Numbered from the stretch's first letter, positions 17,123-26,696 are shown. The stretch is 64,000 bases of DNA from JAZDRH01 sp047470865 (GCF_047470865.1 NZ_JAZDRH010000004.1:62001-126000), one strand, 5' to 3'. The notes: generated from the sequence alone by a model not told the origin. Program-made: numbers and translations.

Positions 17123-18534
17123 TTAGATGCCGTAGTTGCCGGTATTTTTAATGTTTGTCCTATTTTGAGTACGTCTGTTTTTAAGCTGTTGGCACTGCGA
17201 ATATCAGCAGTACTCACACCATAACGATTAGCAATGATGGAAACGCTCTCGCCTGAACGAACCGTGTGCTCACGCGCGCCGAAAGTAATTTTGCCATTAT
17301 CACGCAACCATGCAATATAGGTGCCTGGTGGTGGTGTTTCATGGAAAAACTGGGTAATACCACCTGTAATGGCCTTAGCCAAGGCTTTTTGATGTGCTGC
17401 TGTTGATAACTTACGCGATTCATTAGGGTTGGAAATAAAACCTGTTTCAACCAAAATAGAAGGGATATCAGGTGATTTGAGTACCATAAAACCCGCTTGC
17501 TCAACGCGGCGCTTATGTAAAGGGGTTATTTTCCCCATCTGATTCAGTACCTTTTGCCCAACATCCAAGCTCGAAGACATGGTTGCTGTCATGGATAAAT
17601 CCAGCAAAACACTGGCTAAGACTTTATCTTTATCGTCTAAGGTTACGTTACCTGCACCACCAATTAAGTCTGAGCGGTTTTCGCTATCAGCCAGCCAGCG
17701 TGCTGTTTCTGAAGTGGCGCCACGATCAGATAAAGCAAATACCGAGCCACCAAAGGCCGCAGCACGTGGCGCTGCATCCGCATGAATAGAAACGAATAAG
17801 TCCGCCCCTTTTTTCCGAGCAATTTCGGTGCGTTTGCGCAAAGGAATAAAATAATCGCCTGTACGCGTTAATTCAGCACGAAAACCTTTTTGTGCATTAA
17901 TTTGGCGTTGCAATTCTTTGGCTATTTGCAATACCACATCTTTCTCTCTTAAACCTTTTGGCCCTAAAGCGCCAGGGTCTTCACCGCCATGGCCTGCATC
18001 AATGGCAATAACAATATCGCGCTGTCCTTTTTGCATCACTGTCGGCGGACGAGAAACATTAATTTCGGGCGGCTTATTCGTAGCAGGCTTGCTTGAGGCA
18101 GTTGCAGGAGGCGTACTAGTAGTGGTTGCGCTTGCGGCGCTAGCACTATCAAATAAATCCACAACCAATCGATGGCCATATTGCTGATTTGGCGCTAACG
18201 TAAAGCTTTTAGTAACGACCTTAGCTTTCATATCCAATACGATGCGTAATTGGTTATTAGGCTGCGGACCACTACGCACATTAGAAATAGGCGTATTCTG
18301 TAAAGCTAATTTAGTCAGCGTAGTATTTAACTTGGCATTTTTTACATCAATTACCACGCGTGCAGGACCCTCTAGCATAAATACACTGTGATCTACTGGA
18401 CCAGAGAGGTCAAAAACTAAGCGGGTATTATCAGGCGCTCGCCATAAGCGTACACTCTGAATTTGACTTGCTGCCCATAGTTGAACTGGCATTAATGCAA
18501 GTAAAAAAATAATTAAGTGAGAACCTAAGCGCAT
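17119..18534 (-). CDS. amiB: N-acetylmuramoyl-L-alanine amidase AmiB
   Basis: Periplasmic zinc amidase that cleaves septal peptidoglycan during cell separation. Order: signal peptide (about 1-21), AMIN domain for envelope targeting (to about 125), a Ser/Thr/Pro/Ala linker, then the amidase_3 domain. That domain carries IDAGHGGEDPGALG (zinc His), SIHADA and VETGFISNPNE (catalytic Glu). A C-terminal LysM domain (TVRSGESVSIIANRYGVS to LKIP) binds glycan. 471 residues. It sits between tsaE (18-base gap) and mutL (4-base overlap), the standard operon order. Confidence 0.96.
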   Translation of the reverse strand: MRLGSHLIIFLLALMPVQLWAASQIQSVRLWRAPDNTRLVFDLSGPVDHSVFMLEGPARVVIDVKNAKLNTTLTKLALQNTPISNVRSGPQPNNQLRIVLDMKAKVVTKSFTLAPNQQYGHRLVVDLFDSASAASATTTSTPPATASSKPATNKPPEINVSRPPTVMQKGQRDIVIAIDAGHGGEDPGALGPKGLREKDVVLQIAKELQRQINAQKGFRAELTRTGDYFIPLRKRTEIARKKGADLFVSIHADAAPRAAAFGGSVFALSDRGATSETARWLADSENRSDLIGGAGNVTLDDKDKVLASVLLDLSMTATMSSSLDVGQKVLNQMGKITPLHKRRVEQAGFMVLKSPDIPSILVETGFISNPNESRKLSTAAHQKALAKAITGGITQFFHETPPPGTYIAWLRDNGKITFGAREHTVRSGESVSIIANRYGVSTADIRSANSLKTDVLKIGQTLKIPATTASK

Positions 18535-18552
18535 GATTACCTCATTGGCAGC

Positions 18553-19020
18553 TTAACTTGATTGCACTAAGGCGGCGCACCAATGGGCTGCGCGGTCACT
18601 ATACGCCTTAAATTGCAACTGTCGTCCTTGAGCTGCGTGTGCAATATGAATTTCTAAATCTGGACGTGGTAAAACGCCACGCCCCTTACAAGGCCATTCA
18701 ATCAAACAAAGATCATCATCGGCAAAATAATCACGGATACCTAAAAACTCCAACTCATCAGGATCAGCTAAGCGATACAGATCAAAATGCCAAACTCGCT
18801 TACCGGCCAACTCATAAGGCTCTACGAGGGTAAAAGTTGGACTTTTAACAGGGCCTTGATGACCTAAGCCTGTGACAATACCACGAGAAAGTGTGGTTTT
18901 TCCTGCACCTAGATCACCGATAAGAAAAATCACACCGTGTCCTTTTGTTAAAGCGCCTAAGTGCTGACCTAAGGTGGTCATTGCCTCATCGCCTTGAACA
19001 TATAATGCTACTTCTGACAC
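18553..19020 (-). CDS. tsaE: tRNA threonylcarbamoyladenosine biosynthesis ATPase TsaE
   Basis: P-loop protein needed with TsaB/TsaD for t6A37 modification of ANN-decoding tRNAs. Walker A GDLGAGKT at 35-42, then KSPTFTLVEPYE and WHFDLYRLADPDEL, which are family signatures. 155 residues. Start is GTG at 19020 with AGGAG 8 bases upstream. First gene of tsaE-amiB-mutL. Confidence 0.95.
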   Translation of the reverse strand: MSEVALYVQGDEAMTTLGQHLGALTKGHGVIFLIGDLGAGKTTLSRGIVTGLGHQGPVKSPTFTLVEPYELAGKRVWHFDLYRLADPDELEFLGIRDYFADDDLCLIEWPCKGRGVLPRPDLEIHIAHAAQGRQLQFKAYSDRAAHWCAALVQSS

Positions 19021-19384
19021 AGTGGCTGCTCCTCATCTAAATGGTTAAAGGTCAGTTCGAGGAAATTTAGGAATGAATTAGATCTAAGCCGCTACTATAT
19101 AGATAATTTAACCTAGTAAATACTGACAATAACTAGGTCTTTTACCCTATAGAAAACTCATTTTAGCTCATGTTTAAAGCCGTTTAGTATAACCTTACTC
19201 GCTTATTTTTGTACAAGGAGTCACCGATTGCGTTCAGTTTTACCTTATATTTATAGTCTTTATTAAATATAAAATAATATATTCTTAGGTGAAAATTTAT
19301 CGATAAGTTCAGGAAAAACATAATTCATACTGCTAGCCTTTAATTTTGTGGCACAATTTATCCAGCCATCACCTTGTATTTTTC
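19021..19384. other. 364-base gap between tsaE and queG
   Basis: AT-rich divergent intergenic region. I see no ORF that looks like a protein, no tRNA and no terminator. It must hold the promoters of tsaE (-) and queG (+), but I cannot assign boxes with confidence. In P. aeruginosa nnr (NAD(P)H-hydrate repair) sits between these genes; no recognisable remnant is left here. Confidence 0.5.
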
Positions 19385-20446
19385 ATGAATAATTCTGATC
19401 TTGATCTTCAACAGATAGCCCAACAAATCAAACACACTGCACAAGCCCTTGGTTTTCAAGCGGTGGGCATTACAGGTACTGACCTTAGTGCTGATGAGCC
19501 ACGCTTTTTCGAGCAAGTTGAGGCCGGTTATTTTGGCGAAATGGAATACATGGCCAGCCATGGTACAAAACGCACTCGCCCAGCTGAGCTAGTACCTGGC
19601 ACTTTACGCGTTATTTCTGTACGCATGAACAATCTTCCCTCTGATCCGCAAATGGTTCAGCGGTTAGCTCAGCCCGAATCAGCCTACATTTCACGTTACG
19701 CATTAGGGCGCGACTATCATAAACTGATTAGAAAACGCCTACAGCAGCTGGCAAGTAAAATAACCGAGTTAATCGGTCCTTTTGGTTTTCGTGCTTTTGT
19801 TGATAGCGCCCCTGTATTAGAGCGCCCGTTAGCGCGCAACGCTGGGCTAGGCTGGATTGGTAAAAATACGTTATTGTTAAATCGTCAGGCAGGTAGCTGG
19901 TTCTTTTTAGGTGAGCTTTTTGTTGATATTCCTCTTCCTATAGATGAAGGCAATGTAAAAGAACATTGCGGCAAGTGCACGAGCTGCTTAACCCACTGCC
20001 CTACCGATGCTTTTGTCGGCCCTTATGTGTTAGATGCCCGAAAGTGTATTTCTTACCTAACCATTGAGCTCAAAGGGGCCATTCCTGTTGAGTTTCGCCA
20101 AGCCATGGGGAATCGAGTTTTTGGATGTGATGATTGTCAAATAGCTTGTCCCTGGAACCGTTTCGCTAAAACTACCGAGGAGAACGACTTTCAGCCTCGC
20201 CATGGCCTAGATAATAGCTCCCTTGCAGAGTTATTTTTATGGACTGAAGACGAGTTTTTGCAACGCACTGAGGGCTCCCCTATCCGACGCATTGGTTATG
20301 AGCGCTGGTTGCGTAATTTAGCTATTGGTTTAGGTAATGCTCCAAGTACTATTAGCGTGCTTGAAGCATTAAAACAAAGGCAGAACTTTCCATCTACCCT
20401 CGTCCAAGAACATGTTGCTTGGGCACTTGAGCAACACGGTTATTAA
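19385..20446 (+). CDS. queG: epoxyqueuosine reductase QueG
   Basis: Last step of queuosine tRNA modification, reduction of epoxyqueuosine with cobalamin and two [4Fe-4S] clusters. Cluster motifs are CGKCTSCLTHCP and CDDCQIACPWN; upstream are the DSAPVLERPLARNAGLGWIGKNT signature elements. 353 residues from ATG 19385; a TTG 13 codons upstream is open but neither start has a clear Shine-Dalgarno sequence. The end overlaps the convergent orn by 4 bases. The enzyme needs B12, and a BtuF-like protein is encoded 13 kb away. Confidence 0.94.
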   Translation: MNNSDLDLQQIAQQIKHTAQALGFQAVGITGTDLSADEPRFFEQVEAGYFGEMEYMASHGTKRTRPAELVPGTLRVISVRMNNLPSDPQMVQRLAQPESAYISRYALGRDYHKLIRKRLQQLASKITELIGPFGFRAFVDSAPVLERPLARNAGLGWIGKNTLLLNRQAGSWFFLGELFVDIPLPIDEGNVKEHCGKCTSCLTHCPTDAFVGPYVLDARKCISYLTIELKGAIPVEFRQAMGNRVFGCDDCQIACPWNRFAKTTEENDFQPRHGLDNSSLAELFLWTEDEFLQRTEGSPIRRIGYERWLRNLAIGLGNAPSTISVLEALKQRQNFPSTLVQEHVAWALEQHGY

Positions 20447-20982
20447 TAACGCAAAAAGTGCTCGCGGTAATAACGTAGTTCCTCAATAGAGTCACGAATA
20501 TCATCTAAAGCTAGGTGTGTACCACCTTTTTTAAAGCCTGCTTGCAACTCTGGCGCCCAACGGCTTACTAACTCTTTTAAGCTAGAAACATCTAAATTTC
20601 GATAATGAAAATACGCCTCTAACTCTGGCATATGGCGGTATAAAAAACGTCTATCTTGGCAAATACTATTACCACACATAGGCGATTTACGTGCTGGCAC
20701 CCAATCTTTTAAAAATTCTAAAGTCTGGGTTTGAGCTTGCTCCATACTAGTCTGGCTAGCTCGTACACGTGCCGTTAAACCACTTTTGCCATGCTGGTTG
20801 GTATTCCACTCATCCATGCCCTCTAAAATAGAGTCTGGCTGATAAATTGCCAATACAGGGCCTTCGGCTAGCACATTTAGCTCTTTATCTGTGACAATAG
20901 TTGCCATTTCAATAATCACATCGGTATCTGGATTTAACCCAGTCATCTCTAGGTCAATCCAAATTAAATTCTGTTCATTCAT
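20443..20982 (-). CDS. orn: oligoribonuclease
   Basis: DEDDh 3'-5' exonuclease that degrades the shortest RNAs, including pGpG from c-di-GMP turnover. IWIDLEMTGLNP holds the first acidic pair, NSICQDRRFL the third, and HLALDDIRDSIEEL the final His/Asp. 179 residues, full length. pGpG removal is relevant to the c-di-GMP effector FimX encoded 3 kb away, though this is a general link and not an operon. Confidence 0.97.
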   Translation of the reverse strand: MNEQNLIWIDLEMTGLNPDTDVIIEMATIVTDKELNVLAEGPVLAIYQPDSILEGMDEWNTNQHGKSGLTARVRASQTSMEQAQTQTLEFLKDWVPARKSPMCGNSICQDRRFLYRHMPELEAYFHYRNLDVSSLKELVSRWAPELQAGFKKGGTHLALDDIRDSIEELRYYREHFLRY

Positions 20983-21109
20983 ACAAAGACTCCTTAATTG
21001 CTAAGTAGTGTAGCACTCTTGAGCTTTCCATCGTTAAATCGCATTCAAACATGGTTATTTGCCAAGCAACCTACTAAACTTCTAACCTTCTAATCTGAGT
21101 TAAACACTT

Positions 21110-22132
21110 ATGGCCAAACGCCAACTATCTCGTCGCCAAAACTGGCGCATAGGAAAAATTCAAGAAGAACGTGCCGCTCGTGCTGCCAAGCGTGAAGAAA
21201 AACTGGTTGCCGAATTAGAAGGTAGCGAGCTAGGTAACGAAGAATTTGGACTAATCATTGCCCATTTTGGCGTGCAAGTTGAAATTGAAGCGCTAGATGG
21301 CGAGCATAAAGGACAAAACTTTCGTTGCCATTTACGTGCAAATCTACCGCCTCTCGTTACAGGCGATACCGTTATTTGGCGTAAAGGTAATCAAGGTAAT
21401 GGCGTTATTGTTGCACAGCAGCCTCGCCATTCTGAGCTATGCCGCCCTGATTCCCGCGGCACACTAAAACCTGTGGCTGCCAATGTTGATCTGATGATCA
21501 TTGTATTTGCGCCTTTACCAGAGCCGCATGCTAACTTAATTGATCGTTACCTAATTGCTGCTGCCCATGCCAATATTCAGCCATTACTGCTACTGAACAA
21601 GGCTGATCTACTGGCGACTCAAGCTGATCCTCGCGTACAAAGCCTAGTCCAAACCTATGAAGATTTAGGCTACCCACTGTTAAAAGTATCCGCTCACGAA
21701 GGCGCTGGCATGGCTCAATTAGAACAGAAACTAAAAGAGCGTATTAGTGTCTTTGTGGGTCAATCTGGGGTTGGAAAGTCCTCTTTAGTGAATCGCTTAC
21801 TGCCTGATATTAATACGCGTGTCGGTGCACTATCAGAGTTAACCCAAAAAGGTACACATACCACGACAACAGCACGCTTATTTCACTTTCCACAAGGCGG
21901 TGATCTAATTGACTCCCCTGGTATTCGTGAATTTGGTTTAAGCCATGTCACTATTGCTGATGTGGAAGCTGGCTTTACTGAATTTGCTGACTTTTTAGGC
22001 CGCTGTCGGTTTCGCAACTGTAGCCATGAGCATGAACCCAATTGTGCCCTACTTGAAGCCGTAGCACAGGGCGCCATTCATCCGCAGCGCTTAGCCAGTT
22101 TTAAACATATTATTAATGGGCTTGAAGATTAA
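21110..22132 (+). CDS. rsgA: ribosome small subunit GTPase RsgA
   Basis: Circularly permuted GTPase for late 30S maturation. Order: basic N-terminal tail (MAKRQLSRRQNWRI), OB fold (to about 115), GTPase motifs in permuted order with LLLNKADL (G4) before GQSGVGKSSLVN (G1) and DSPGIREFG (G3). A C-terminal zinc site CRFRNCSHEHEPNC completes it. 340 residues. rhdA follows 10 bases after the stop. Confidence 0.96.
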   Translation: MAKRQLSRRQNWRIGKIQEERAARAAKREEKLVAELEGSELGNEEFGLIIAHFGVQVEIEALDGEHKGQNFRCHLRANLPPLVTGDTVIWRKGNQGNGVIVAQQPRHSELCRPDSRGTLKPVAANVDLMIIVFAPLPEPHANLIDRYLIAAAHANIQPLLLLNKADLLATQADPRVQSLVQTYEDLGYPLLKVSAHEGAGMAQLEQKLKERISVFVGQSGVGKSSLVNRLLPDINTRVGALSELTQKGTHTTTTARLFHFPQGGDLIDSPGIREFGLSHVTIADVEAGFTEFADFLGRCRFRNCSHEHEPNCALLEAVAQGAIHPQRLASFKHIINGLED

Positions 22133-22142
22133 GGAGTTTAAG

Positions 22143-22952
22143 GTGTCCTTAGCTGATTTACCCTTACTGATTGAACCGGCTGATTTAGCAGCGCATCTAA
22201 CTGATACTCAGTTAATTTTAGTCGATGTTTGCCAAGCCGAACGCTTTGCTCAAGGGCATATTCCACATGCACAACTAGTAACGCCGCCACAAACTCAGGC
22301 CCAGCATCCCCCTAAAGGCTATGCACCCACAGCAGTAGAGCTTGAGCAGTTATTTTCTCAACTAGGGCATCATCCTGACGCGCACTATGTGGTTTATGAT
22401 GATGAAGGCGGCGGTTGGGCAGGACGCTTTATTTGGTTGCTTGATTTAATCGGCCATAAGCATTATCACTATCTTAATGGTGGCTGGCATGCTTGGCTGC
22501 AAGAACAAAGAGAAGTGACGACCGACTACCAGCCGCGCCCTGCCACTGAAACCAAAATACAACTCACGCACGAGCCCTTTAGCGTGACAACAGAGCAACT
22601 TATCAGCGCCCTTGAACAAAGCAATACACGTATTTGGGATGCACGCTCTCTGGCAGAGTTCTCAGGAGACAAAGCATTAGCTCAACGTGCTGGGCATATA
22701 CCTAATGCCATCTGTTTTGAGTGGACAAAGGCAATGGATATCAATAATAGTCTACGTATTCGTCAAGATATGCAGCAAGTACTTGAGCAACTGGGTTTTT
22801 TAGCTGAACATACTGTTATTACACATTGCCAAACGCACCACCGCTCAGGTTTCACCTATTTAGTAGGTAAAATCTTTGGCTTAAACATAAAAGCTTACCC
22901 AGGTTCATGGAGTGAATGGGGTAACCGTACTGATACACCAATTGAGATCTAA
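22143..22952 (+). CDS. rhdA: thiosulfate:cyanide sulfurtransferase (rhodanese)
   Basis: Two rhodanese domains, the second active: catalytic Cys229 in THCQTHHRSG, the active-site loop known from Azotobacter/Pseudomonas RhdA. The sequence closely follows RhdA (VYDDEGGGWAGRFIWLLD, YHYLNGG, IWDARS, GSWSEWGN). 269 residues. Start is GTG 22143: its AGGAG overlaps the rsgA stop region and MSLADLPLLIEP matches the family N-terminus. In P. aeruginosa motB and motA separate rsgA from rhdA; here the genes are adjacent. Confidence 0.93.
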   Translation: MSLADLPLLIEPADLAAHLTDTQLILVDVCQAERFAQGHIPHAQLVTPPQTQAQHPPKGYAPTAVELEQLFSQLGHHPDAHYVVYDDEGGGWAGRFIWLLDLIGHKHYHYLNGGWHAWLQEQREVTTDYQPRPATETKIQLTHEPFSVTTEQLISALEQSNTRIWDARSLAEFSGDKALAQRAGHIPNAICFEWTKAMDINNSLRIRQDMQQVLEQLGFLAEHTVITHCQTHHRSGFTYLVGKIFGLNIKAYPGSWSEWGNRTDTPIEI

Positions 22953-22953
22953 T

Positions 22954-23823
22954 ATGAGCATTAAGCAACGCTTTTTCATTCTTCTTCAATATTTATTACC
23001 TCAGCACTTGCTCTCACGCCTTGCTGGCTGTGTTGCAGAAAGCCGTAATACTTGGTTTAAACAACGCTTTATTAATTGGTTTATTAAAAAATATAATGTA
23101 AATATGAGCGAAGCCTTAATTGAAGATCCCAATGCTTTTGCACACTTCAATGACTTTTTCACCCGCGAACTAAAACCAGGCATTCGTCCTATTGATAATA
23201 GTGAAAACAGCATTGTTTGCCCCGCTGATGGCGCCATTAGCCAACTAGGAAGCATTGAGTTTGGACGTATTTTCCAAGCTAAAGGCCAAAGTTATGGCCT
23301 ACTTGAGTTGCTAGGTGGCAAGCAATCACTGGCTGACGAGTTTATGGGTGGGCAATTTGCCACCGTTTATTTATCGCCTCGCGATTATCACCGTGTCCAT
23401 ATGCCAGCAACAGGCACATTACGGGAAATGATCTATGTACCTGGCAAACTATTTTCTGTGAACCAAACTACCGCTGAAAACGTACCTGAGCTTTTTGCAC
23501 GTAATGAGCGTGCTGTGTGTATTTTTGATACAGAGCATGGCCCCATGGCCGTTGTACTAGTAGGGGCTATGATTGTTGCTAGTATTGAAACCGTCTGGGC
23601 CGGATTAGTAACACCACCGAAACGTGAAATTCGTCAATTTAGTTACACGGCAGCAGCACGCCAGCCTATTGTGATTGAGAAAGGGATGGAAATGGGTCGT
23701 TTCAAACTAGGTTCAACTGCTATAGTGTTATTTGCACCTAACCAAGTGCAATGGAATGAAAGCTTACAAGAAACAACGCCTGTGCAAATGGGACAATTAT
23801 TTGCTACAGGCCTCTCAAAATAA
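22954..23823 (+). CDS. psd: phosphatidylserine decarboxylase proenzyme
   Basis: Makes phosphatidylethanolamine at the inner membrane. Self-cleaves at the LGST motif (Ser254 becomes the pyruvoyl group); the charge-relay Asp93 is in CPADGAIS and His147/His150 in RDYHRVHMPA. 289 residues from ATG 22954, one base after the rhdA stop and so translationally coupled. A terminator follows. Confidence 0.96.
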   Translation: MSIKQRFFILLQYLLPQHLLSRLAGCVAESRNTWFKQRFINWFIKKYNVNMSEALIEDPNAFAHFNDFFTRELKPGIRPIDNSENSIVCPADGAISQLGSIEFGRIFQAKGQSYGLLELLGGKQSLADEFMGGQFATVYLSPRDYHRVHMPATGTLREMIYVPGKLFSVNQTTAENVPELFARNERAVCIFDTEHGPMAVVLVGAMIVASIETVWAGLVTPPKREIRQFSYTAAARQPIVIEKGMEMGRFKLGSTAIVLFAPNQVQWNESLQETTPVQMGQLFATGLSK

Positions 23824-23913
23824 CCTGTAAAAACAGTAAATAGTGAACATCATTGAATATCTATGCTCATTACAATAGCTGAGCCTCCTGTAGATACATA
23901 TCAATATCTAGAC

Positions 23914-23953
23914 TTGGCTTTCTCTGTTTAAATGCAGAAAAGCCAATATTTTT
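23914..23953 (+). terminator. intrinsic terminator after psd
   Basis: A stem of about 12 bp with one bulge (TTGGCTTTCTCTG with CAGAAAAGCCAA), 8-base loop, then TATTTTT. It separates rsgA-rhdA-psd from fimX. Confidence 0.8.
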
Positions 23954-23980
23954 GATGGCTTTTACGAATAGAAGTGACTT

Positions 23981-26044
23981 ATGCCTGATCGAAATATAGT
24001 TCGCCTACTTCTTTTAGAAGACTCTCAAAATGAAGCGGAACGCCTCGTTAGCCTTTTTCGCAACGCTGGACATGCCACACGTGTACATCGTTTAACCTCT
24101 GAACAAGACTTAAATGAAGCCTTACAACAGCCTTGGGATCTTTTAATTGCCGCACCTACTAGCGAAAACCTAGATCCCTACACCGCATTAGCCGCTATAC
24201 AAAAACAAGCTAAAGATATTTCATTTATTCAACTGCTTGATGAAGATGACTTTGAGCTAGTAGAAGAAGCACTGGCTAATGGCGCTAAAGACGCCGTACT
24301 TAAAACACGTAATCAACACCTATTATTAGTGGCGCGCAGAGAGTTAGCTGACTTACGCACTAGACGCCAATTACGTCAAATTGAAGTTGCTTTACGCGAG
24401 GCTGAGAAACGCTGCCAGTTACTGCTAGACAGCTCTATGGATGCCATTACTTATGTACATGATGGCATGCATATTTACGCTAACCGTTCTTATATGAATT
24501 TGTTTAACTTTGAAAGCATTGAAGATCTCGAAGGTCTACCTATGGTAGATGTTATAGATAGTCAAGATCAAAGCACGTTCAAAGACTTCTTACGCCACTA
24601 TAGTAAAGACGCAAGTAACACAGATATCACCTGTAATGTTTCTAAATCTACAGGTGAAAAAATGAAAGTCACTATGAGTTTCTCTCCTGCTCACTACGAT
24701 GGTGAACCTTGCATACAGGTTGTAATGCGCACCGTGCAAGATGATGCAAAACTCAAAGAGCGTCTCAAAGAAGCCACCAGTAAAGATCCAACCACAGGTT
24801 TATATAACCGTAGCTATTTCTTAGAGCTACTGGATCAATACATTGAGCGTGCTATTAAAAACAGCGAACAATCAACACTGGCTTACTTATATGTTGACCG
24901 CTATGACGAGATTTTCCAAGAAGTTGGTATCTCAGGCTTTGATACTGTACTCAAACAACTCACCACAGTATTTCAAAACGAACTAGGCGAAAGTGCTCGT
25001 TTAAGTCGTTTCGGTGATGATAGTTTCACCTTTATTTTACCGCAAAAAACACCAGAACAAAGCCAAGTTATTCTTGAAAAGGTCTTGCAAAAAATCGCTA
25101 ACACCTTAATTCAAGTAGATAACAAAAGCGTACAAGCAACACTTAGTGTTGGCATTGCTGGTATTAATGAAACCACCAGTAAAGCAGATATTGTCATTGA
25201 GCGCGCGCATCGCTGTGCCGATAGCTTAAAAGACGGCAATAGCATTAAGCTCTACGACCCAGCAGAAGAACTAGCACAAGCAGCAAGCCGCGGTAACATG
25301 GAAGCCATCGTACGCCACGCCTTAGATACTCAAGATATTAGCTTGCTATTCCAACCAGTGGTGAGTCTACGCGGTGAGGCAACAGAGCTTTATGACTTAA
25401 CCTTTAATATTATTAATGATAAAGGTGATGCTTTAACACGTACCGAGCTTTACCCAGCGGCAGAACAAGCCGGTTGTGCAACACGCCTTGACCGCTGGAT
25501 TCTCCTCAATGCGATTAAACGCCTAACCGTTGAATACAGTGAAGGACATCGCACACGTTTGTTCTTGCCTATATCCAATAGTAGCCTGCAAGATAAAACA
25601 CTACCTACTTGGCTAGGTATGGCGCTAAAAGCAGCACACCTGCCGGCCTCTGCGCTCATTATTAAGATTCCTGAGCCAGATGCCATCACCTATCTACAGC
25701 AAACTCAAGAGCTAGCAAAGGCATTGCACGCCATGGGTATTGAAGTAATGCTAAGCTACTTTGGTGGCGCATTAAATCCATTTAATACATTTAAATTCTT
25801 AGATGTGGACTTTGTAAGGCTAGACCCTGACCTCTTTGAAGTATTAGAGCCAGAAGAAAAGCTAGAAAAAATTACTGACATGCTCAACCACATTCATGCA
25901 CTGAAAAAGCGTAGTATTATTTCACATGTAGATAGCGCTACGGCACTTGCACCTTTATGGCAAGCGGGTGTGAACTTTATTCAAGGTGAATACCTACAAG
26001 CCCCTACCCCTAATATGAACTACGTTTTTGCTAGCGAAGAGTAG
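23981..26044 (+). CDS. fimX: FimX-like c-di-GMP effector for type IV pili
   Basis: 687 residues: a receiver-like domain (about 1-130, LLLEDSQNEAERLVSLFRNAG), a PAS domain (about 145-260), a degenerate GGDEF and a degenerate EAL. The GGDEF signature is GDDSF at about residue 345 and the EAL glutamate position reads YDL, so neither synthesis nor hydrolysis of c-di-GMP is expected. In P. aeruginosa FimX the dead EAL domain binds c-di-GMP and controls pilus assembly and twitching at the cell pole. The N-terminus is near-identical to what I remember of FimX. The position beside psd and near serB also fits. Confidence 0.92.
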   Translation: MPDRNIVRLLLLEDSQNEAERLVSLFRNAGHATRVHRLTSEQDLNEALQQPWDLLIAAPTSENLDPYTALAAIQKQAKDISFIQLLDEDDFELVEEALANGAKDAVLKTRNQHLLLVARRELADLRTRRQLRQIEVALREAEKRCQLLLDSSMDAITYVHDGMHIYANRSYMNLFNFESIEDLEGLPMVDVIDSQDQSTFKDFLRHYSKDASNTDITCNVSKSTGEKMKVTMSFSPAHYDGEPCIQVVMRTVQDDAKLKERLKEATSKDPTTGLYNRSYFLELLDQYIERAIKNSEQSTLAYLYVDRYDEIFQEVGISGFDTVLKQLTTVFQNELGESARLSRFGDDSFTFILPQKTPEQSQVILEKVLQKIANTLIQVDNKSVQATLSVGIAGINETTSKADIVIERAHRCADSLKDGNSIKLYDPAEELAQAASRGNMEAIVRHALDTQDISLLFQPVVSLRGEATELYDLTFNIINDKGDALTRTELYPAAEQAGCATRLDRWILLNAIKRLTVEYSEGHRTRLFLPISNSSLQDKTLPTWLGMALKAAHLPASALIIKIPEPDAITYLQQTQELAKALHAMGIEVMLSYFGGALNPFNTFKFLDVDFVRLDPDLFEVLEPEEKLEKITDMLNHIHALKKRSIISHVDSATALAPLWQAGVNFIQGEYLQAPTPNMNYVFASEE

Positions 26045-26118
26045 CTTCATCTTGCAGTGCGCGTCCGCAACAGGCGCGCACTTGGCTTACAAGCACGACT
26101 CATTCAAGCGCAAAAAAC

Positions 26119-26696
26119 ATTATTTCACTGTATCAAAAGCATGGTTTAAGTTGGACTGAAAAACGTCGCCAGCCTGGGTCTGAGCGTATTTGGTTAATCG
26201 CTTTATTGCTTTGCTAACAGGCAACATACTACTTGACCTTGGTGGCGGTAAAGGTATTCCTTTGGCGCGCTACTTTATTGAACATGGCTATAGCATGCAT
26301 GCTATAGATACAGCCCCTCAAATGATTGAGCAATGCCAACAACACTTTCCTAAGCAACAATGGTTTGTTGCGGATATGCGCCACCTCAATCTAAAACAAA
26401 GGTATGCCAGAATTCTTGCTTGGGATAGTTTTTTTCATCTTACACATGATGATCAACGAGCTATGTTTCCTATTTTTCTCAGCATGCTCAAATGGGGGCC
26501 CCATTCCTATTTACTTGGCCCCAGCTATGGTCAAGCTCTAAGCTTTCTAGAAGGTGAAACACTTTATCATGCCAGCTTAGCCGTAGAAGAATATCAATAT
26601 TTATTGGCGGCTAATGGCTTTCAGGTGATTCAAATGATTGTTAACGATTCAAGCTGTACCAAGCATACTGTCTGGCTTGCACAAAAACACCAATAA
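26119..26696 (+). pseudogene. class I SAM-dependent methyltransferase, decayed
   Basis: From a TTG at 26190 a frame of 168 residues encodes most of a methyltransferase: LLDLGGGKGIPLARYF (SAM loop), ADMRHL, ILAWDSFFHLTHDDQRAMF and LYHASL. The missing N-terminus is present in another frame just upstream (from about 26119: IISLYQKHGLSWTEKRRQPGS, then ERIWL). The two would join if one A were restored in TTAAT at 26193-26197. The upstream frame has no ATG, GTG or TTG back to the fimX stop, so the start is lost too. I read it as an inactivated gene; expression of a truncated protein from the TTG is less likely because there is no ribosome binding site. Confidence 0.7.

Noticed and set aside
19228..19266. 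AAGGAG followed by TTG and a 12-residue frame in the tsaE-queG gap
   Set aside because: Too short, rare start codon, no similarity to Nnr or known leader peptides; a chance Shine-Dalgarno sequence is likelier.
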